The translations under genes and the position numbers were made by a program. Positions 1 to 8,211 of a stretch of 64,000 nt of DNA are shown one piece after another. Under the pieces are notes generated by a model. That model saw only the letters and a program-made list of their open reading frames with translations, was not told the origin of the DNA and did no database searches. Source of the stretch: Gammaproteobacteria bacterium. GTDB lineage: Bacteria > Pseudomonadota > Gammaproteobacteria > SZUA-229. Each line of letters starts with the position of its first letter. Positions within the stretch are counted from its first letter, which is position 1. The stretch is from the NCBI GenBank assembly GCA_026195895.1, contig JAPHRO010000020.1, forward strand, positions 1 to 64,000. The letters are read 5' to 3'.

Positions 1-574
1 ACGTGCTAGCAATGTCAGTTCGGATCAAATATCCATTGCCTGGAATGCGTCGTCAGATAATGTGGCGGTTACCGGTTATCGCCTGTATAAAAATGGCAGT
101 GCAACACATTTTGCATCCACGGCCTCATTATCATTTAATGATACGGGATTAGTTTCTGGGCAAACATATCAATACCGAGTGACTGCCGTTGATGAGGCGG
201 GAAATGAGTCTGTAATGAGTAGCGTATTGACGATTACTACATTGGTGGTTGTTGATCCGCAACCTGCTAACCTGTCGTGGACATCACCAACAAGAAATAG
301 TGATGATTCATGTTTGAGCGGGATTGAAGGTTATCGGGTTAGTTTTGGATCTGCGTCTGGCATTTATACACAAACAGTTGATTTATCATTGAGTGGTGGC
401 GAGGTGTTATGTACGCAGTCTGATTTTGATGCAGTGTGCAATGAACCGATAATGTCCTGTAGCTACTCAACCACACCGTTGTCTGCTGGAACCTGGTATT
501 TTGTCGTGCAGGCACAGGATCAGTCAGGTGTTTATAGCATGTATTCCAATGAAGCTAGTAAAATAATTGAATAA
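1..574 (+). CDS. Fibronectin type III domain protein, C-terminal part
   Basis: The frame is open from base 2, so the gene begins before the window; the Met at 62 is internal. The visible part has an end of one fibronectin type III domain (the GYRLYKNG and YQYRVTAVDEAGN strands are typical) and then a second, less regular beta domain with four cysteines (DDSCLSG, VLCTQ, DAVCNEPIMSCSY) ending in YFVVQAQDQSGVYS. FnIII modules of this kind are common in large secreted or cell-surface bacterial proteins. The cysteine pairs suggest an extracytoplasmic location. A strong hairpin follows the stop. The function of the whole protein cannot be told from this fragment. Confidence 0.8.
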   Translation, partial: RASNVSSDQISIAWNASSDNVAVTGYRLYKNGSATHFASTASLSFNDTGLVSGQTYQYRVTAVDEAGNESVMSSVLTITTLVVVDPQPANLSWTSPTRNSDDSCLSGIEGYRVSFGSASGIYTQTVDLSLSGGEVLCTQSDFDAVCNEPIMSCSYSTTPLSAGTWYFVVQAQDQSGVYSMYSNEASKIIE

Positions 575-600
575 TATAAACTTATAAAAATGATAAGAAT

Positions 601-638
601 ATTCATCCCCCGTTGTTATATAACAACGGGGGATGAAT
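601..638. terminator. Perfect 38-bp palindrome, bidirectional terminator
   Basis: The sequence is a perfect inverted repeat (arms begin ATTCATCCCCCGTTGTTA) centred on TA. It lies between two convergent genes (stops at 574 and 655). T-rich sequence follows on the plus side and A-rich sequence precedes it, so it can end transcription in both directions. Confidence 0.8.
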
Positions 639-654
639 TTATTTTCTATATGAG

Positions 655-855
655 CTAGGCAGTGGTATCTACGTTGCTGCCCACATTAGGATCAGGATTG
701 ACGCGTTCAGTTCTTGGGGCTTCGGTATCGCTTTCGACTTCCGGTGTACTGGATTCGGCTGTTTCCTGAGGTTCGGCGGCAGTGCGCTGATTGTCAGATT
801 GCGGTATGGTAAATACCTGAGATGCGGTTCCCGCAGGGCCTACTGGTGTTGCCAT
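655..855 (-). CDS. Small acidic low-complexity protein (66 aa)
   Basis: The protein is 66 residues long, rich in Pro, Thr, Ala and Glu (AAEPQETAESSTPEVESD), and ends in VGSNVDTTA. It has no signal peptide, membrane segment or cysteine and is probably disordered. A strong ribosome binding site (AGGAGG) sits upstream of the ATG and the stop is followed by the palindromic terminator, so it looks like a real single-gene unit. I do not recognise a named family; its function is unknown. Confidence 0.6.
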   Translation of the reverse strand: MATPVGPAGTASQVFTIPQSDNQRTAAEPQETAESSTPEVESDTEAPRTERVNPDPNVGSNVDTTA

Positions 856-991
856 ATGATGTCCCTCCTGGTTAACAATAATTAAACCGTCAGAGTTATC
901 GGCTGTATCACTGTTATTTTATGCCTGTTAGTTGCAGAATCATAGGGTAAATCAGTGAATAGATGCGCTGGATTTCAGGGGGCAGGCTGAC

Positions 992-1912
992 ATGACACTC
1001 AATCGACGACAATTTATTCAGTATTTAATGGTGCTGGGTACCGGTCTATATGCCGATCAGGGGTATCCGGCAACAGCCGGCAGACAGCATACCCGTATAA
1101 TCCCTTCCAGTGGTGAACTGTTACCGGTTGTTGGTCTGGGCTCGTGGATTACCTTCGGTATCAATCTGGATAACCAGGGTGAACTGCAGCAGCGACAGCG
1201 TATTTTAGCGGAATTCCTCAATCGTGGCGGCGGCGTTCTGGATTCTTCGCCCATGTACGGCAATGCCCAGCAGGTCATAGGGCGGTGCCTGAAACGTATC
1301 GGGCAACATCACGGTTTGTTTTCAGCAACCAAAGTGTGGACGCTGGGCGAGCGGGAAGGCGTGCTGGAAATGGAAAATTCGCGCTTATTCTGGGGACTGC
1401 CGCGGCTTGACCTCATGCAGGTGCACAATCTTCTCGACTGGCAGACGCATTTGCCGACATTGCAGGAAATGAAAGCAAGGGGTGAAATTCGCTATGTCGG
1501 TGTCACCACATCGCATGGTCGCCGCCATCAGGAATTGATCAAAATCATGAAGAACCAGAAACTGGATTTTGTGCAGTTCACTTACAATTTACTGGATCGA
1601 GATGCTGAAAATTATTTATTACCTATGGCCAGAGACAAGGGTTTTGCGGTGATTATTAATCGTCCGTTTCAACGCGGTGGATTGTTCGATCATGTGCGGC
1701 GGCATCCACTACCGTCCTGGGCGGCTGATATTGATTGTGATAACTGGGCGCAGTTTTTCCTGAAATTTATCGTGTCACATCCAGCGGTAACCTGCGCCAT
1801 ACCGGCCACTTCAAAACTCGATCATTTGCAGCAGAATATGGCCGCAGCCTACGGCCGTTTACCTGATCCGTCGATGCGTGGCCGGATGATAAAAACGATA
1901 CAGTCGCTATAG
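992..1912 (+). CDS. Aldo/keto reductase family protein with twin-arginine leader
   Basis: This is a 306-residue TIM-barrel oxidoreductase of the aldo/keto reductase superfamily, which normally uses NADPH to reduce carbonyls. The catalytic tetrad can be placed at Asp84 and Tyr89 (LDSSPMYG), Lys114 (SATKVW) and His145 (LMQVHN). The N-terminus (NRRQFIQYLMVLGTG) resembles a twin-arginine export signal with a cleavage-like site near Ala28, so the enzyme may be folded with cofactor and exported. It stands alone, with more than 70 bases free on each side. The substrate is unknown. Exported members of this family exist in many proteobacteria. Confidence 0.85.
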   Translation: MTLNRRQFIQYLMVLGTGLYADQGYPATAGRQHTRIIPSSGELLPVVGLGSWITFGINLDNQGELQQRQRILAEFLNRGGGVLDSSPMYGNAQQVIGRCLKRIGQHHGLFSATKVWTLGEREGVLEMENSRLFWGLPRLDLMQVHNLLDWQTHLPTLQEMKARGEIRYVGVTTSHGRRHQELIKIMKNQKLDFVQFTYNLLDRDAENYLLPMARDKGFAVIINRPFQRGGLFDHVRRHPLPSWAADIDCDNWAQFFLKFIVSHPAVTCAIPATSKLDHLQQNMAAAYGRLPDPSMRGRMIKTIQSL

Positions 1913-2042
1913 TTTAAAAGGTAATTAACAATGGAGAGTCAAAACGGGTTATTATTTTAATAATATTTGCAGCAGGTATAATCACGGGGCTTTAGGCGAA
2001 GGTTATTCGCAAAAATAATAATTATTTAACGAGAAAAAACGC

Positions 2043-2672
2043 ATGAAAAATTTTATAAAAAATGCTCTGTTTGGTGGGTTGATCGTTATTTTGCCGATTG
2101 CGATTCTGGGCTTTTTCTTCAAATGGCTATTCAAAACCGTTACCGATATTATCCAGCCGCTCACCAATTATGCTTATAAGATTTATCCGGTATCCGAATT
2201 TGCGGCCGATCTAATTGTTATTGGCATAATATTGTTGGCCTGTTTTATCGTCGGTATCATAGTGCGAACCAAGCTGGGAAATTTAATGCATCAGTTGTTT
2301 GATGATGTTTTGCAACAGATGGCTCCTGGCTATCGTATGGTGAAAGAGGTTGTTGTACAGGTATTTGGTAAATCGGAAAATTCACCCTTTGCCAATGGTA
2401 TGGTGGCAAGAGTTAAATTATTCGGGGTTGATTGCCCGACCGAAGTTACTGCTTTGATAACAGATCACCACGCCGATGGCACCTACACCATCTTTATGCC
2501 CACCGGGCCCAATCCAACTTCAGGAAATATTTTTCATGTTAACGAGGCACAGGTGATGTTATATCCGGATATAAAACTGGATTCAGCAATGCGAACTGTG
2601 ATTGCCTGCGGCGCGGGTTCTGGCGAGTTATTCAGTCCAGGGAATAAAGCGGTTACTGCAACTCGGAAATAA
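2043..2672 (+). CDS. DUF502 family membrane protein
   Basis: The 209-residue protein has two N-terminal membrane segments (about residues 8-28 and 55-77), followed by GNLMHQLFDDVLQQMAPGYRMVKEV and a soluble beta-rich domain containing FMPTGPNPTSGNIFHV. This architecture and the PTGPNPTSG motif are those of the DUF502 family, conserved in bacteria and plants. The biochemical role is not established; the plant homologues are COV proteins linked to trafficking. The last 20 bases overlap the convergent gene at 2653. No operon partner lies on this strand. Confidence 0.85.
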   Translation: MKNFIKNALFGGLIVILPIAILGFFFKWLFKTVTDIIQPLTNYAYKIYPVSEFAADLIVIGIILLACFIVGIIVRTKLGNLMHQLFDDVLQQMAPGYRMVKEVVVQVFGKSENSPFANGMVARVKLFGVDCPTEVTALITDHHADGTYTIFMPTGPNPTSGNIFHVNEAQVMLYPDIKLDSAMRTVIACGAGSGELFSPGNKAVTATRK

Positions 2673-2940
2673 ACTGATCTTCAATTAACTGTTTTAACAG
2701 CTTGCGACAATTGGTGATTTTGCATTTGTCGGCATAGATGCAGCTAAGTTGCAGGTCTTTTACTGTTTCATCTTCCAGATCCAGCATGGCTACCAGGGCA
2801 ATTTCTTCTTTCTCACGGTCACAAGTCGCCTGCTCCATTAGTTCGATTGTGTTGTAACCTTCAACAAAACGCTTTTTTGCAAACAGTGCTATTTTGTCAA
2901 AATCATAATCACCCATGCAACCTGGATTATGGCATACCAT
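2653..2940 (-). CDS. Cysteine-containing hypothetical protein (95 aa)
   Basis: This is a small soluble protein with six cysteines at residues 3, 8, 40, 67, 73 and 78. The N-terminal VCHNPGC and the C-terminal CIYADKCKITNC clusters could bind a metal or an iron-sulfur cluster; that is inference. The helical middle (FAKKRFVEGYNTIELMEQA) is amphipathic. The 3' end overlaps the DUF502 gene by 20 bases in convergent orientation. I do not recognise the family. Confidence 0.65.
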   Translation of the reverse strand: MVCHNPGCMGDYDFDKIALFAKKRFVEGYNTIELMEQATCDREKEEIALVAMLDLEDETVKDLQLSCIYADKCKITNCRKLLKQLIEDQFISELQ

Positions 2941-3083
2941 ATTGGTGAATCCCCAAAAAACGATGCTTTACTTTGTATAAGTTAGCCCTTGCCGAAGTAT
3001 AGAAGTTTGCAGTAAATCAACAAGTTTTAATTTTCAAAAAAATAATTTAATTAAAGTTTTATTTCTCAGGGGTGGCACTGTTT

Positions 3084-4376
3084 TTAGCCAAAGGCGTCTC
3101 CGGTAACACTGTCATACCAGCCGGCTGCATAGCGCGCTTCCAGTTCCCGGTAGGACTTATCGGCATCCAGTGGACTATTGCCGCCAGAGCCTTTTACTTT
3201 GTAGATGCCTTTATTTGTATCGTAGCGATAGACAGCGGCCACCGAAATCCCATAGTCAGGTGCCACCAGGCTATAGCAGGTGTTGACATAAGACGGTTCT
3301 GGCATAGCAATGCCGCGCATAGATGATACTATTGCCGCGGCGCAAACTTTTGCCTGACTGTTGGCGGCAAAGCCCGATTTGGGCATTTTGCCGGCAATGG
3401 CAGCGTCACCGATGACATGCACGTTGGCGTGTATTCTGGATTCAAAACTGCGTTGATTGATCGGACACCAGCCATCGTTATTGGATAAGCCGGCAATATC
3501 AGTAATCGGTGCAGCTTTTTGTGGCGGAATCAGGTTGATGACATCGGCTTTGTGTCTGTCGCCCATTTCCGTGTGCACACTGCGATTTTCAACTTCAATA
3601 TAATCAAGTCGTCCGCCAGTGCTACCACTGACCCATTCAACCATGCCGGGATAAAGTGCCTCCCATCCCTGCATGAAAAGCTTCTGTTTGGAAAATTTGT
3701 CTTTGGCATCCAGAATCAGGATTTTTGATTTCGGCTTATGCTGTTTTAAATAATGGGCGACCAGGCTAGCACGCTCGTAAGGTCCAGGCGGGCAGCGATA
3801 AGGGTTTTCCGGTACGCTCATGATAAATACGCCGCCATTGGGCATGGCCGTTAACTGTTTTTTTAGCAGTATCGTCTGGGGACCGCCCTGCCATGCATGA
3901 GGGATGCTTAATGCGGCACTGGCATCCATACCTTCGACTTCATCCCATTTAAAATCAATGCCAGGCGATAGTACCAGATGGTCATAAACTAGCGTGTTTC
4001 CATTGTCGAGAGTTACCTTTTTTACAGGGGCGTCAATGTCCTGCACATGGGCGTGAACAATGTTGATGCCTCGTTTTTTGTGTGCATCGTAGCCATGACT
4101 GATAGCTTCCAGCTTACGCAGATTAATCAGTACCGTATTGCTGAACGGGCAGGTGACAAAGCGGCTGGTCGGTGCAACCAGGGTGATATCCAGTTCTGGA
4201 TCGAGCCGGTGTAAATATTTAGCGCAGGTCGAGCCACCAAAACCGCCGCCGACGATAACGATGCGACCACTATTTGAGGATCCCGGTGTACATGATGAAA
4301 TGGCGCCCAGGCCAGAAAAATAAGCTGCAGAACTGCCCAGCAGTTTAATAAATTCGCGCCGCTTTAGTTTTCTCAT
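3084..4376 (-). CDS. fccB: Flavocytochrome c sulfide dehydrogenase, flavoprotein subunit
   Basis: This 430-residue FAD protein oxidises sulfide to sulfur or polysulfide in the periplasm and passes electrons to the cytochrome subunit FccA. It starts with a twin-arginine signal (KRREFIKLLGSS), then the dinucleotide-binding GRIVIVGGGFGG. Cys76 in FVTCPFSN lies where the family attaches FAD through a cysteine thioether. Cys195 (YRCPPGPYERA) and Cys304 (GWCPI) match the redox-active disulfide pair. VIGDAAIAGKMPKSG is the second FAD-contacting segment. Length is normal for FccB. It follows fccA with an 8-base gap, so the two genes form one operon. This points to a lithotrophic sulfur metabolism. 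Confidence 0.92.
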   Translation of the reverse strand: MRKLKRREFIKLLGSSAAYFSGLGAISSCTPGSSNSGRIVIVGGGFGGSTCAKYLHRLDPELDITLVAPTSRFVTCPFSNTVLINLRKLEAISHGYDAHKKRGINIVHAHVQDIDAPVKKVTLDNGNTLVYDHLVLSPGIDFKWDEVEGMDASAALSIPHAWQGGPQTILLKKQLTAMPNGGVFIMSVPENPYRCPPGPYERASLVAHYLKQHKPKSKILILDAKDKFSKQKLFMQGWEALYPGMVEWVSGSTGGRLDYIEVENRSVHTEMGDRHKADVINLIPPQKAAPITDIAGLSNNDGWCPINQRSFESRIHANVHVIGDAAIAGKMPKSGFAANSQAKVCAAAIVSSMRGIAMPEPSYVNTCYSLVAPDYGISVAAVYRYDTNKGIYKVKGSGGNSPLDADKSYRELEARYAAGWYDSVTGDAFG

Positions 4377-4384
4377 GTGTTCTC

Positions 4385-4696
4385 CTATTGCAGTTCGGAA
4401 AAATAGTTGGCGATCAGCGTGATTTCTTCTTCTGAATATCCGAGCGCATGACGACCCATAACAGTTGCGGGTCGGCTACCCGATTGAAAATCCCGTAGTG
4501 AGGCAGCGATAAATGCTGCGGATTTTCCATATATACTGGGAATGTCCCCTGGGCTTTTGCCGTCAGTGCCATGGCAGCCAGTACAGGGATTGCTTAACAT
4601 CATACCGCGACTGATCTCGGTGGCATGAGAAATAGAAGCCATGACAGACAGGGTAAATGTAGTTATCAGCAGACAGATTTGTAAATGATTTTGCAT
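4385..4696 (-). CDS. fccA: Flavocytochrome c sulfide dehydrogenase, monoheme cytochrome subunit
   Basis: The 103-residue protein has a Sec signal peptide (cleavage near SHA-TEI, residue 25) and one haem c site, CTGCH at residues 38-42, with Met80 (ATVMGRH) as the likely sixth ligand. It belongs to the small class I cytochromes that partner FccB. A monoheme form is known alongside the larger diheme FccA of purple sulfur bacteria. It is the first gene of the fccA-fccB operon, with the promoter expected in the A+T-rich stretch 4700-4860. It receives electrons from the FccB flavin and delivers them to a quinone-independent cytochrome chain. Confidence 0.88.
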   Translation of the reverse strand: MQNHLQICLLITTFTLSVMASISHATEISRGMMLSNPCTGCHGTDGKSPGDIPSIYGKSAAFIAASLRDFQSGSRPATVMGRHALGYSEEEITLIANYFSELQ

Positions 4697-4860
4697 AGTT
4701 TTTCCATTACAACTGACGTAGTTTAAATACGGTGACTCGCTATTAAAGTATAGTGAAAAAATGCAGGCGCAACAGAATCTTTATAACTATTGATATAGAT
4801 CGTATTAAAAAAATATATATAGTATGAATTTCAAGCGCGTTGCGGGCGACGGCAGGATCT

Positions 4861-4896
4861 AAATCAGTTTATACTATATACACTATAAGCTGATTT
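4861..4896. promoter_or_regulatory. Long inverted repeat between fccA and the DUF211 gene
   Basis: The arms AAATCAGTTTATA (4861-4873) and TATAAGCTGATTT (4884-4896) pair over 13 positions with one G-T wobble, around a 10-base A+T-rich loop. It lies in the divergent intergenic region, about 60 bases before the DUF211 start. It could be an operator or a transcript hairpin; the sequence alone does not decide. Confidence 0.4.
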
Positions 4897-4958
4897 AATC
4901 AGTGCAATTATGCTGAGAGATAAGTTGTTTCCTGCGGATAAAACAGAGTGAGTCAACA

Positions 4959-5252
4959 ATGGTAAAAGTACAACGTATCGTGCTGGATGTACTTAAGCTG
5001 CATTCTCCCAATGGGCTTGAGTTTTCTACACAGTTAGCAGAAAAATGTCCGGGCTGCTGGTTTAACTTTAAGGTAATGGAAGTCGACGAAAAAACCGAGA
5101 CGGTAATCATCGTGGTTGAGTCCGAAGACATTCCTTATGAAGATGTGGCCAATGCAATAACTGCCATGAGTGGCACCATCCACAGTATCGACGAAGTTGA
5201 AGTCATTAGCTTTGATGATGTAGAAAGCGTATCAGCCGCAACCGATGTTTAA
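4959..5252 (+). CDS. DUF211 family protein
   Basis: This is a 97-residue ferredoxin-like alpha/beta protein. Its start, MVKVQRIVLDVLK, and the core TETVIIVVESEDIPYEDV plus GTIHSIDEVEVI match DUF211, a family best known from archaea. Archaeal members form small ring oligomers of unknown function. A CPGC pair (residues 31-34) occurs in place of the usual charged segment. The last 8 bases overlap the next gene, a VIT-like transporter, which is also its frequent neighbour in archaea, so the two likely act together. Confidence 0.8.
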   Translation: MVKVQRIVLDVLKLHSPNGLEFSTQLAEKCPGCWFNFKVMEVDEKTETVIIVVESEDIPYEDVANAITAMSGTIHSIDEVEVISFDDVESVSAATDV

Positions 5253-5823
5253 ACGGTTTCAACTGCTATTAAGTATTTCTCGATCACATCTTATTGTGCG
5301 TCGCTATTTTGTGGTAAATGGCTTTGATGGCGCATTCACTATGCTGGGTTTGCTGATGGGTTTTTATGTGAGCGATGAGGTGGTGCTATCCGTGGTTATT
5401 GCTGCCTGCATGGGAACTGCGATAGCACTGGCGGTCAGCGGTATTAGCAGTGCATATATTAGTGAGTCTGCAGAAAAGAAACATGAGCTAAAAAAACTGG
5501 AAGACGCGATGATTTCTGATTTGCAGCAATCTGCACATGGCCAGGCTGCGCGGTTTATGCCGTTTATTGTTGCCGTGGTAAATGGACTGTCGCCTTTTAT
5601 CTTTGCGCTGATAATAATTATGCCTCTATGGCTGGCGCACTGGTATCCTGGCCTTATTCGTTATCCAATAGTAGCGGCAGCGGCTGTTGCGTTTGTGCTT
5701 ATTTTCTTTCTGGGTGTATTCATCGGAAAAATCAGCGATAGTTTCTGGTTGTGGGCGGGCTTGCGCGCATTATTAATTGCATTGATTACCAGTTTATTGA
5801 TTTATCTTGTAAGCCCAATGTGA
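5245..5823 (+). CDS. VIT1/CCC1-like membrane transporter
   Basis: The 192-residue membrane protein has about five hydrophobic segments and a charged cytoplasmic loop near residues 70-100 (SESAEKKHELKKLEDAMISDL). The opening RYFVVNGFDGAFTMLGLLMGF is typical of the VIT1/CCC1 group, which moves Fe2+ or Mn2+ out of the cytoplasm by proton exchange. The gene overlaps the DUF211 gene by 8 bases, indicating translational coupling. Metal specificity cannot be read from the sequence. Confidence 0.75.
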   Translation: MFKRFQLLLSISRSHLIVRRYFVVNGFDGAFTMLGLLMGFYVSDEVVLSVVIAACMGTAIALAVSGISSAYISESAEKKHELKKLEDAMISDLQQSAHGQAARFMPFIVAVVNGLSPFIFALIIIMPLWLAHWYPGLIRYPIVAAAAVAFVLIFFLGVFIGKISDSFWLWAGLRALLIALITSLLIYLVSPM

Positions 5824-5922
5824 CATCTGTTTTGTAAGATTCTCGTAGAAGCCAGAAATCCTTTATAAACCGGCGAAGAAATTGCTCAGAGTGCCCTAAA
5901 TAATGTTCGGGTTTTTATTGTT

Positions 5923-6447
5923 ATGTATAGGTTTAGAAAAGCAGATAGTGATGATGTGAATGCCATTGTTGCTTTGATTGAATCAGCTTATCGAGGAAAC
6001 GCCAGTCGTCAGGGCTGGACAACAGAAGCTGATATTCTGGATGGCCAGCGGACCGATGCTGAGGAAGTAAGCGACTTACTTGCAAAACCCGCCAGTTACT
6101 TTTTGTTGTATGAATCTGCTGGTGTGCTGCTTGCCAGTGTTTATCTTGAAAACAGAGGCCGGCAGGGCTACCTGGGAATGTTTGCTGTCAGTCCGAAACA
6201 ACAGGGGCAGGGAATAGGAAAACGCGTGCTTGATGAAGCTGAAAAAATTATTTTTGATCAATGGCAATGCAGGAGCCTGCAAATGACCGTCATTAGTTTG
6301 CGCGAGGAATTAATTCACTGGTATCAACGCAGAGGTTATACGACTACCGGTGACACCCATGCGTTTCCCTATGGCAATCCCCGCTTTGGTTTGCCTAAAC
6401 GTGATGATTTGAAATTTGTCGTTCTGGAAAAACCGGCAGCGAATTGA
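5923..6447 (+). CDS. GNAT family N-acetyltransferase
   Basis: This 174-residue protein carries the GNAT fold. It begins MYRFRKADSDDVNAIVALIESAYRG, has the beta strand GYLGMFAVSPKQQGQGIG with the acetyl-CoA pyrophosphate loop QQGQGIG, and ends with the GY-containing segment WYQRRGYTTTGD. Members transfer an acetyl group from acetyl-CoA to amines. The substrate is unknown. The gene stands alone between the VIT-like gene and a convergent CDGSH gene. Confidence 0.85.
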   Translation: MYRFRKADSDDVNAIVALIESAYRGNASRQGWTTEADILDGQRTDAEEVSDLLAKPASYFLLYESAGVLLASVYLENRGRQGYLGMFAVSPKQQGQGIGKRVLDEAEKIIFDQWQCRSLQMTVISLREELIHWYQRRGYTTTGDTHAFPYGNPRFGLPKRDDLKFVVLEKPAAN

Positions 6448-6502
6448 TTCCTGTTGAATAGAATCTAGTGATCAAGATTGCGGCAACGACAGCCGGGTTT
6501 TT

Positions 6503-6763
6503 TTATTTACCGACCTGATCATCTGAAAATTGCTGGTGACTGCCGTCGCAAAAGGGCAGGTTTGCAGAATGCTTGCATGCACATAACCAGGCTTCACCCG
6601 TTTTTTCAGCAACAAACTCTTTTGGGGCAAAATTTGTACCGGTATGTGAGCCGTCGCAAAAAGGCTGCGTTTTTGAGCGACCACAGGTGCAGAAATAGTA
6701 GGTCTTACCTGCTACAAGCTGAACACTGATGGGTTGATTGTTTGCGATGACAGGTTTATCCAT
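6503..6763 (-). CDS. CDGSH iron-sulfur domain protein with two motifs
   Basis: The protein has two tandem CDGSH motifs, CTCGRSKTQPFCDGSH and CACKHSANLPFCDGSH. Each supplies three cysteines and one histidine to a [2Fe-2S] cluster of the mitoNEET type. I start it at the ATG ending at 6763 because AAGGA sits six bases upstream; an in-frame TTG ten codons earlier has no comparable site. The protein is 86 residues long. Small double-CDGSH proteins are thought to act in electron transfer or cluster handling. It is a single gene facing the GNAT gene. Confidence 0.88.
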   Translation of the reverse strand: MDKPVIANNQPISVQLVAGKTYYFCTCGRSKTQPFCDGSHTGTNFAPKEFVAEKTGEAWLCACKHSANLPFCDGSHQQFSDDQVGK

Positions 6764-7078
6764 GGTATTTCCTTCAATAGTGTTATTCGACAAAGGTAGC
6801 CTTTTTTTAAAGATTTTTCCAATATAAACTGGCTCAAAATATTTGCTTGCTTATTGTTAATAAAAGCTGAATAAAATAAGGTATGGAAGATTTAGAAAAT
6901 ATGGCTGATCAAGCATGAGAATCTTCTGGATACTGCAGGTGTTTCTTTTTGTAATCGAATCAGCCGGCGCAATGCGCTATTTTGATCATAGGTCAATGCA
7001 GCAGAAGAAAAAACCGAATGATAATGAACACTAGTGACATAAAATGTACTGAAGATATCGATAGGGGGCCGTTGTAAG

Positions 7079-8200
7079 ATGACAAAAAAAATAGGCATTC
7101 TCACTGCCGGTGGCGATAGTCCCGGTTTAAATGCGGCGATACGCGGTGTTGGCAAGGCGCTGGAAGGCCACTATGGCATGCAGATCGTTGGTTTTCGAGA
7201 TGGGTTTCGTGGGCTGGTGGAAAACCGCACGGTAGACTTAGGCGGTTCAGCCCTGTCGGGGATTTTAACCGTCGGTGGCACGATTCTCGGTACCGGCAGA
7301 GACAAGCCGCATAAGATGCTGGTCGATGGTGAAGTGCGCGACATGACTGAAACCATTATCAAAAACTATCATGCCAATGACTTGCACGCGCTGGTTTGCC
7401 TGGGGGGTGGTGGCACGCAGAAAAACGCCCTGCACCTGGCGCAGAGCGGGTTAAATATTATTACCCTGCCCAAAACGATCGACAATGATGTGGCACGAAC
7501 CGATGTGACCTTTGGTTTTGATACCGCCCTGGGTATTGCAACCGAGGCGATAGATCGCTTGCATAGCACAGCACATAGTCATCATCGCATTATAGTGGTG
7601 GAAATCATGGGGCATCGTACCGGTTGGCTAGCGCTAGGCTCCGGTATAGCGGGCGGCGCGGATGCTATTCTGGTGCCCGAGATCCCCTATGATGTGAATA
7701 GTGTTGCCGATGCCATAAAGAATCGGGTACGGAAAGGGCGTTCGTTCAGTATTGTTGCTATCGCCGAAGGTGCAGTTTCCCGCGCGCATGCCGACGAGGT
7801 TGCAAAATTTGAACAGCACCGTCTGGATGCGACCGATAAAGCAGAAAAAAAACGGGCGAAGAAAAAGCTGGAAAAATTAAGAGCAGTGCATGCCGATCAC
7901 GCAATTAATCTGGGCCATGAACTTGAAGCACTGACGGAACTGGAATCGCGGGTCAGTATACTGGGGCATTTACAGCGGGGCGGCACGCCCTCGGCTGCCG
8001 ATCGAATACTCGCTTCCCGTTTGGGTAGCGCCTGTGCCGATTTTATTAGTCAGGGTATTTTCGGCGTTATGGTTGCCGATCGTGGTGGACAAACGGAAGC
8101 GGTGCCGCTGGATCAGGTTGCAGGCAGACGCAAGGAAGTGCCGCTGGATCATCCCTGGTTTACAACAGCACGGCGTGTCGGTACTAACCTGGGTGATTGA
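7079..8200 (+). CDS. pfk: 6-phosphofructokinase, group III type
   Basis: This 373-residue enzyme phosphorylates fructose 6-phosphate. It shows [14 protein letters not shown] at the N-terminus, the catalytic PKTIDND at 131-137 (Asp135 as base) and EIMGHRTGW. At the nucleotide site it reads GGGGTQ (109-114). The position equivalent to E. coli Gly104 is Gly, as in ATP-dependent enzymes, and position 124 is Lys132, as in PPi-dependent and plant-type ATP enzymes. The Mg-binding Asp103 equivalent is Gly111. A lysine-rich insertion ([16 protein letters not shown]) lies near residue 255. GGGGG precedes the ATG. ATP dependence is a guess. Confidence 0.88.
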   Translation: MTKKIGILTAGGDSPGLNAAIRGVGKALEGHYGMQIVGFRDGFRGLVENRTVDLGGSALSGILTVGGTILGTGRDKPHKMLVDGEVRDMTETIIKNYHANDLHALVCLGGGGTQKNALHLAQSGLNIITLPKTIDNDVARTDVTFGFDTALGIATEAIDRLHSTAHSHHRIIVVEIMGHRTGWLALGSGIAGGADAILVPEIPYDVNSVADAIKNRVRKGRSFSIVAIAEGAVSRAHADEVAKFEQHRLDATDKAEKKRAKKKLEKLRAVHADHAINLGHELEALTELESRVSILGHLQRGGTPSAADRILASRLGSACADFISQGIFGVMVADRGGQTEAVPLDQVAGRRKEVPLDHPWFTTARRVGTNLGD

Positions 8201-8211
8201 GTTATCGGTGG

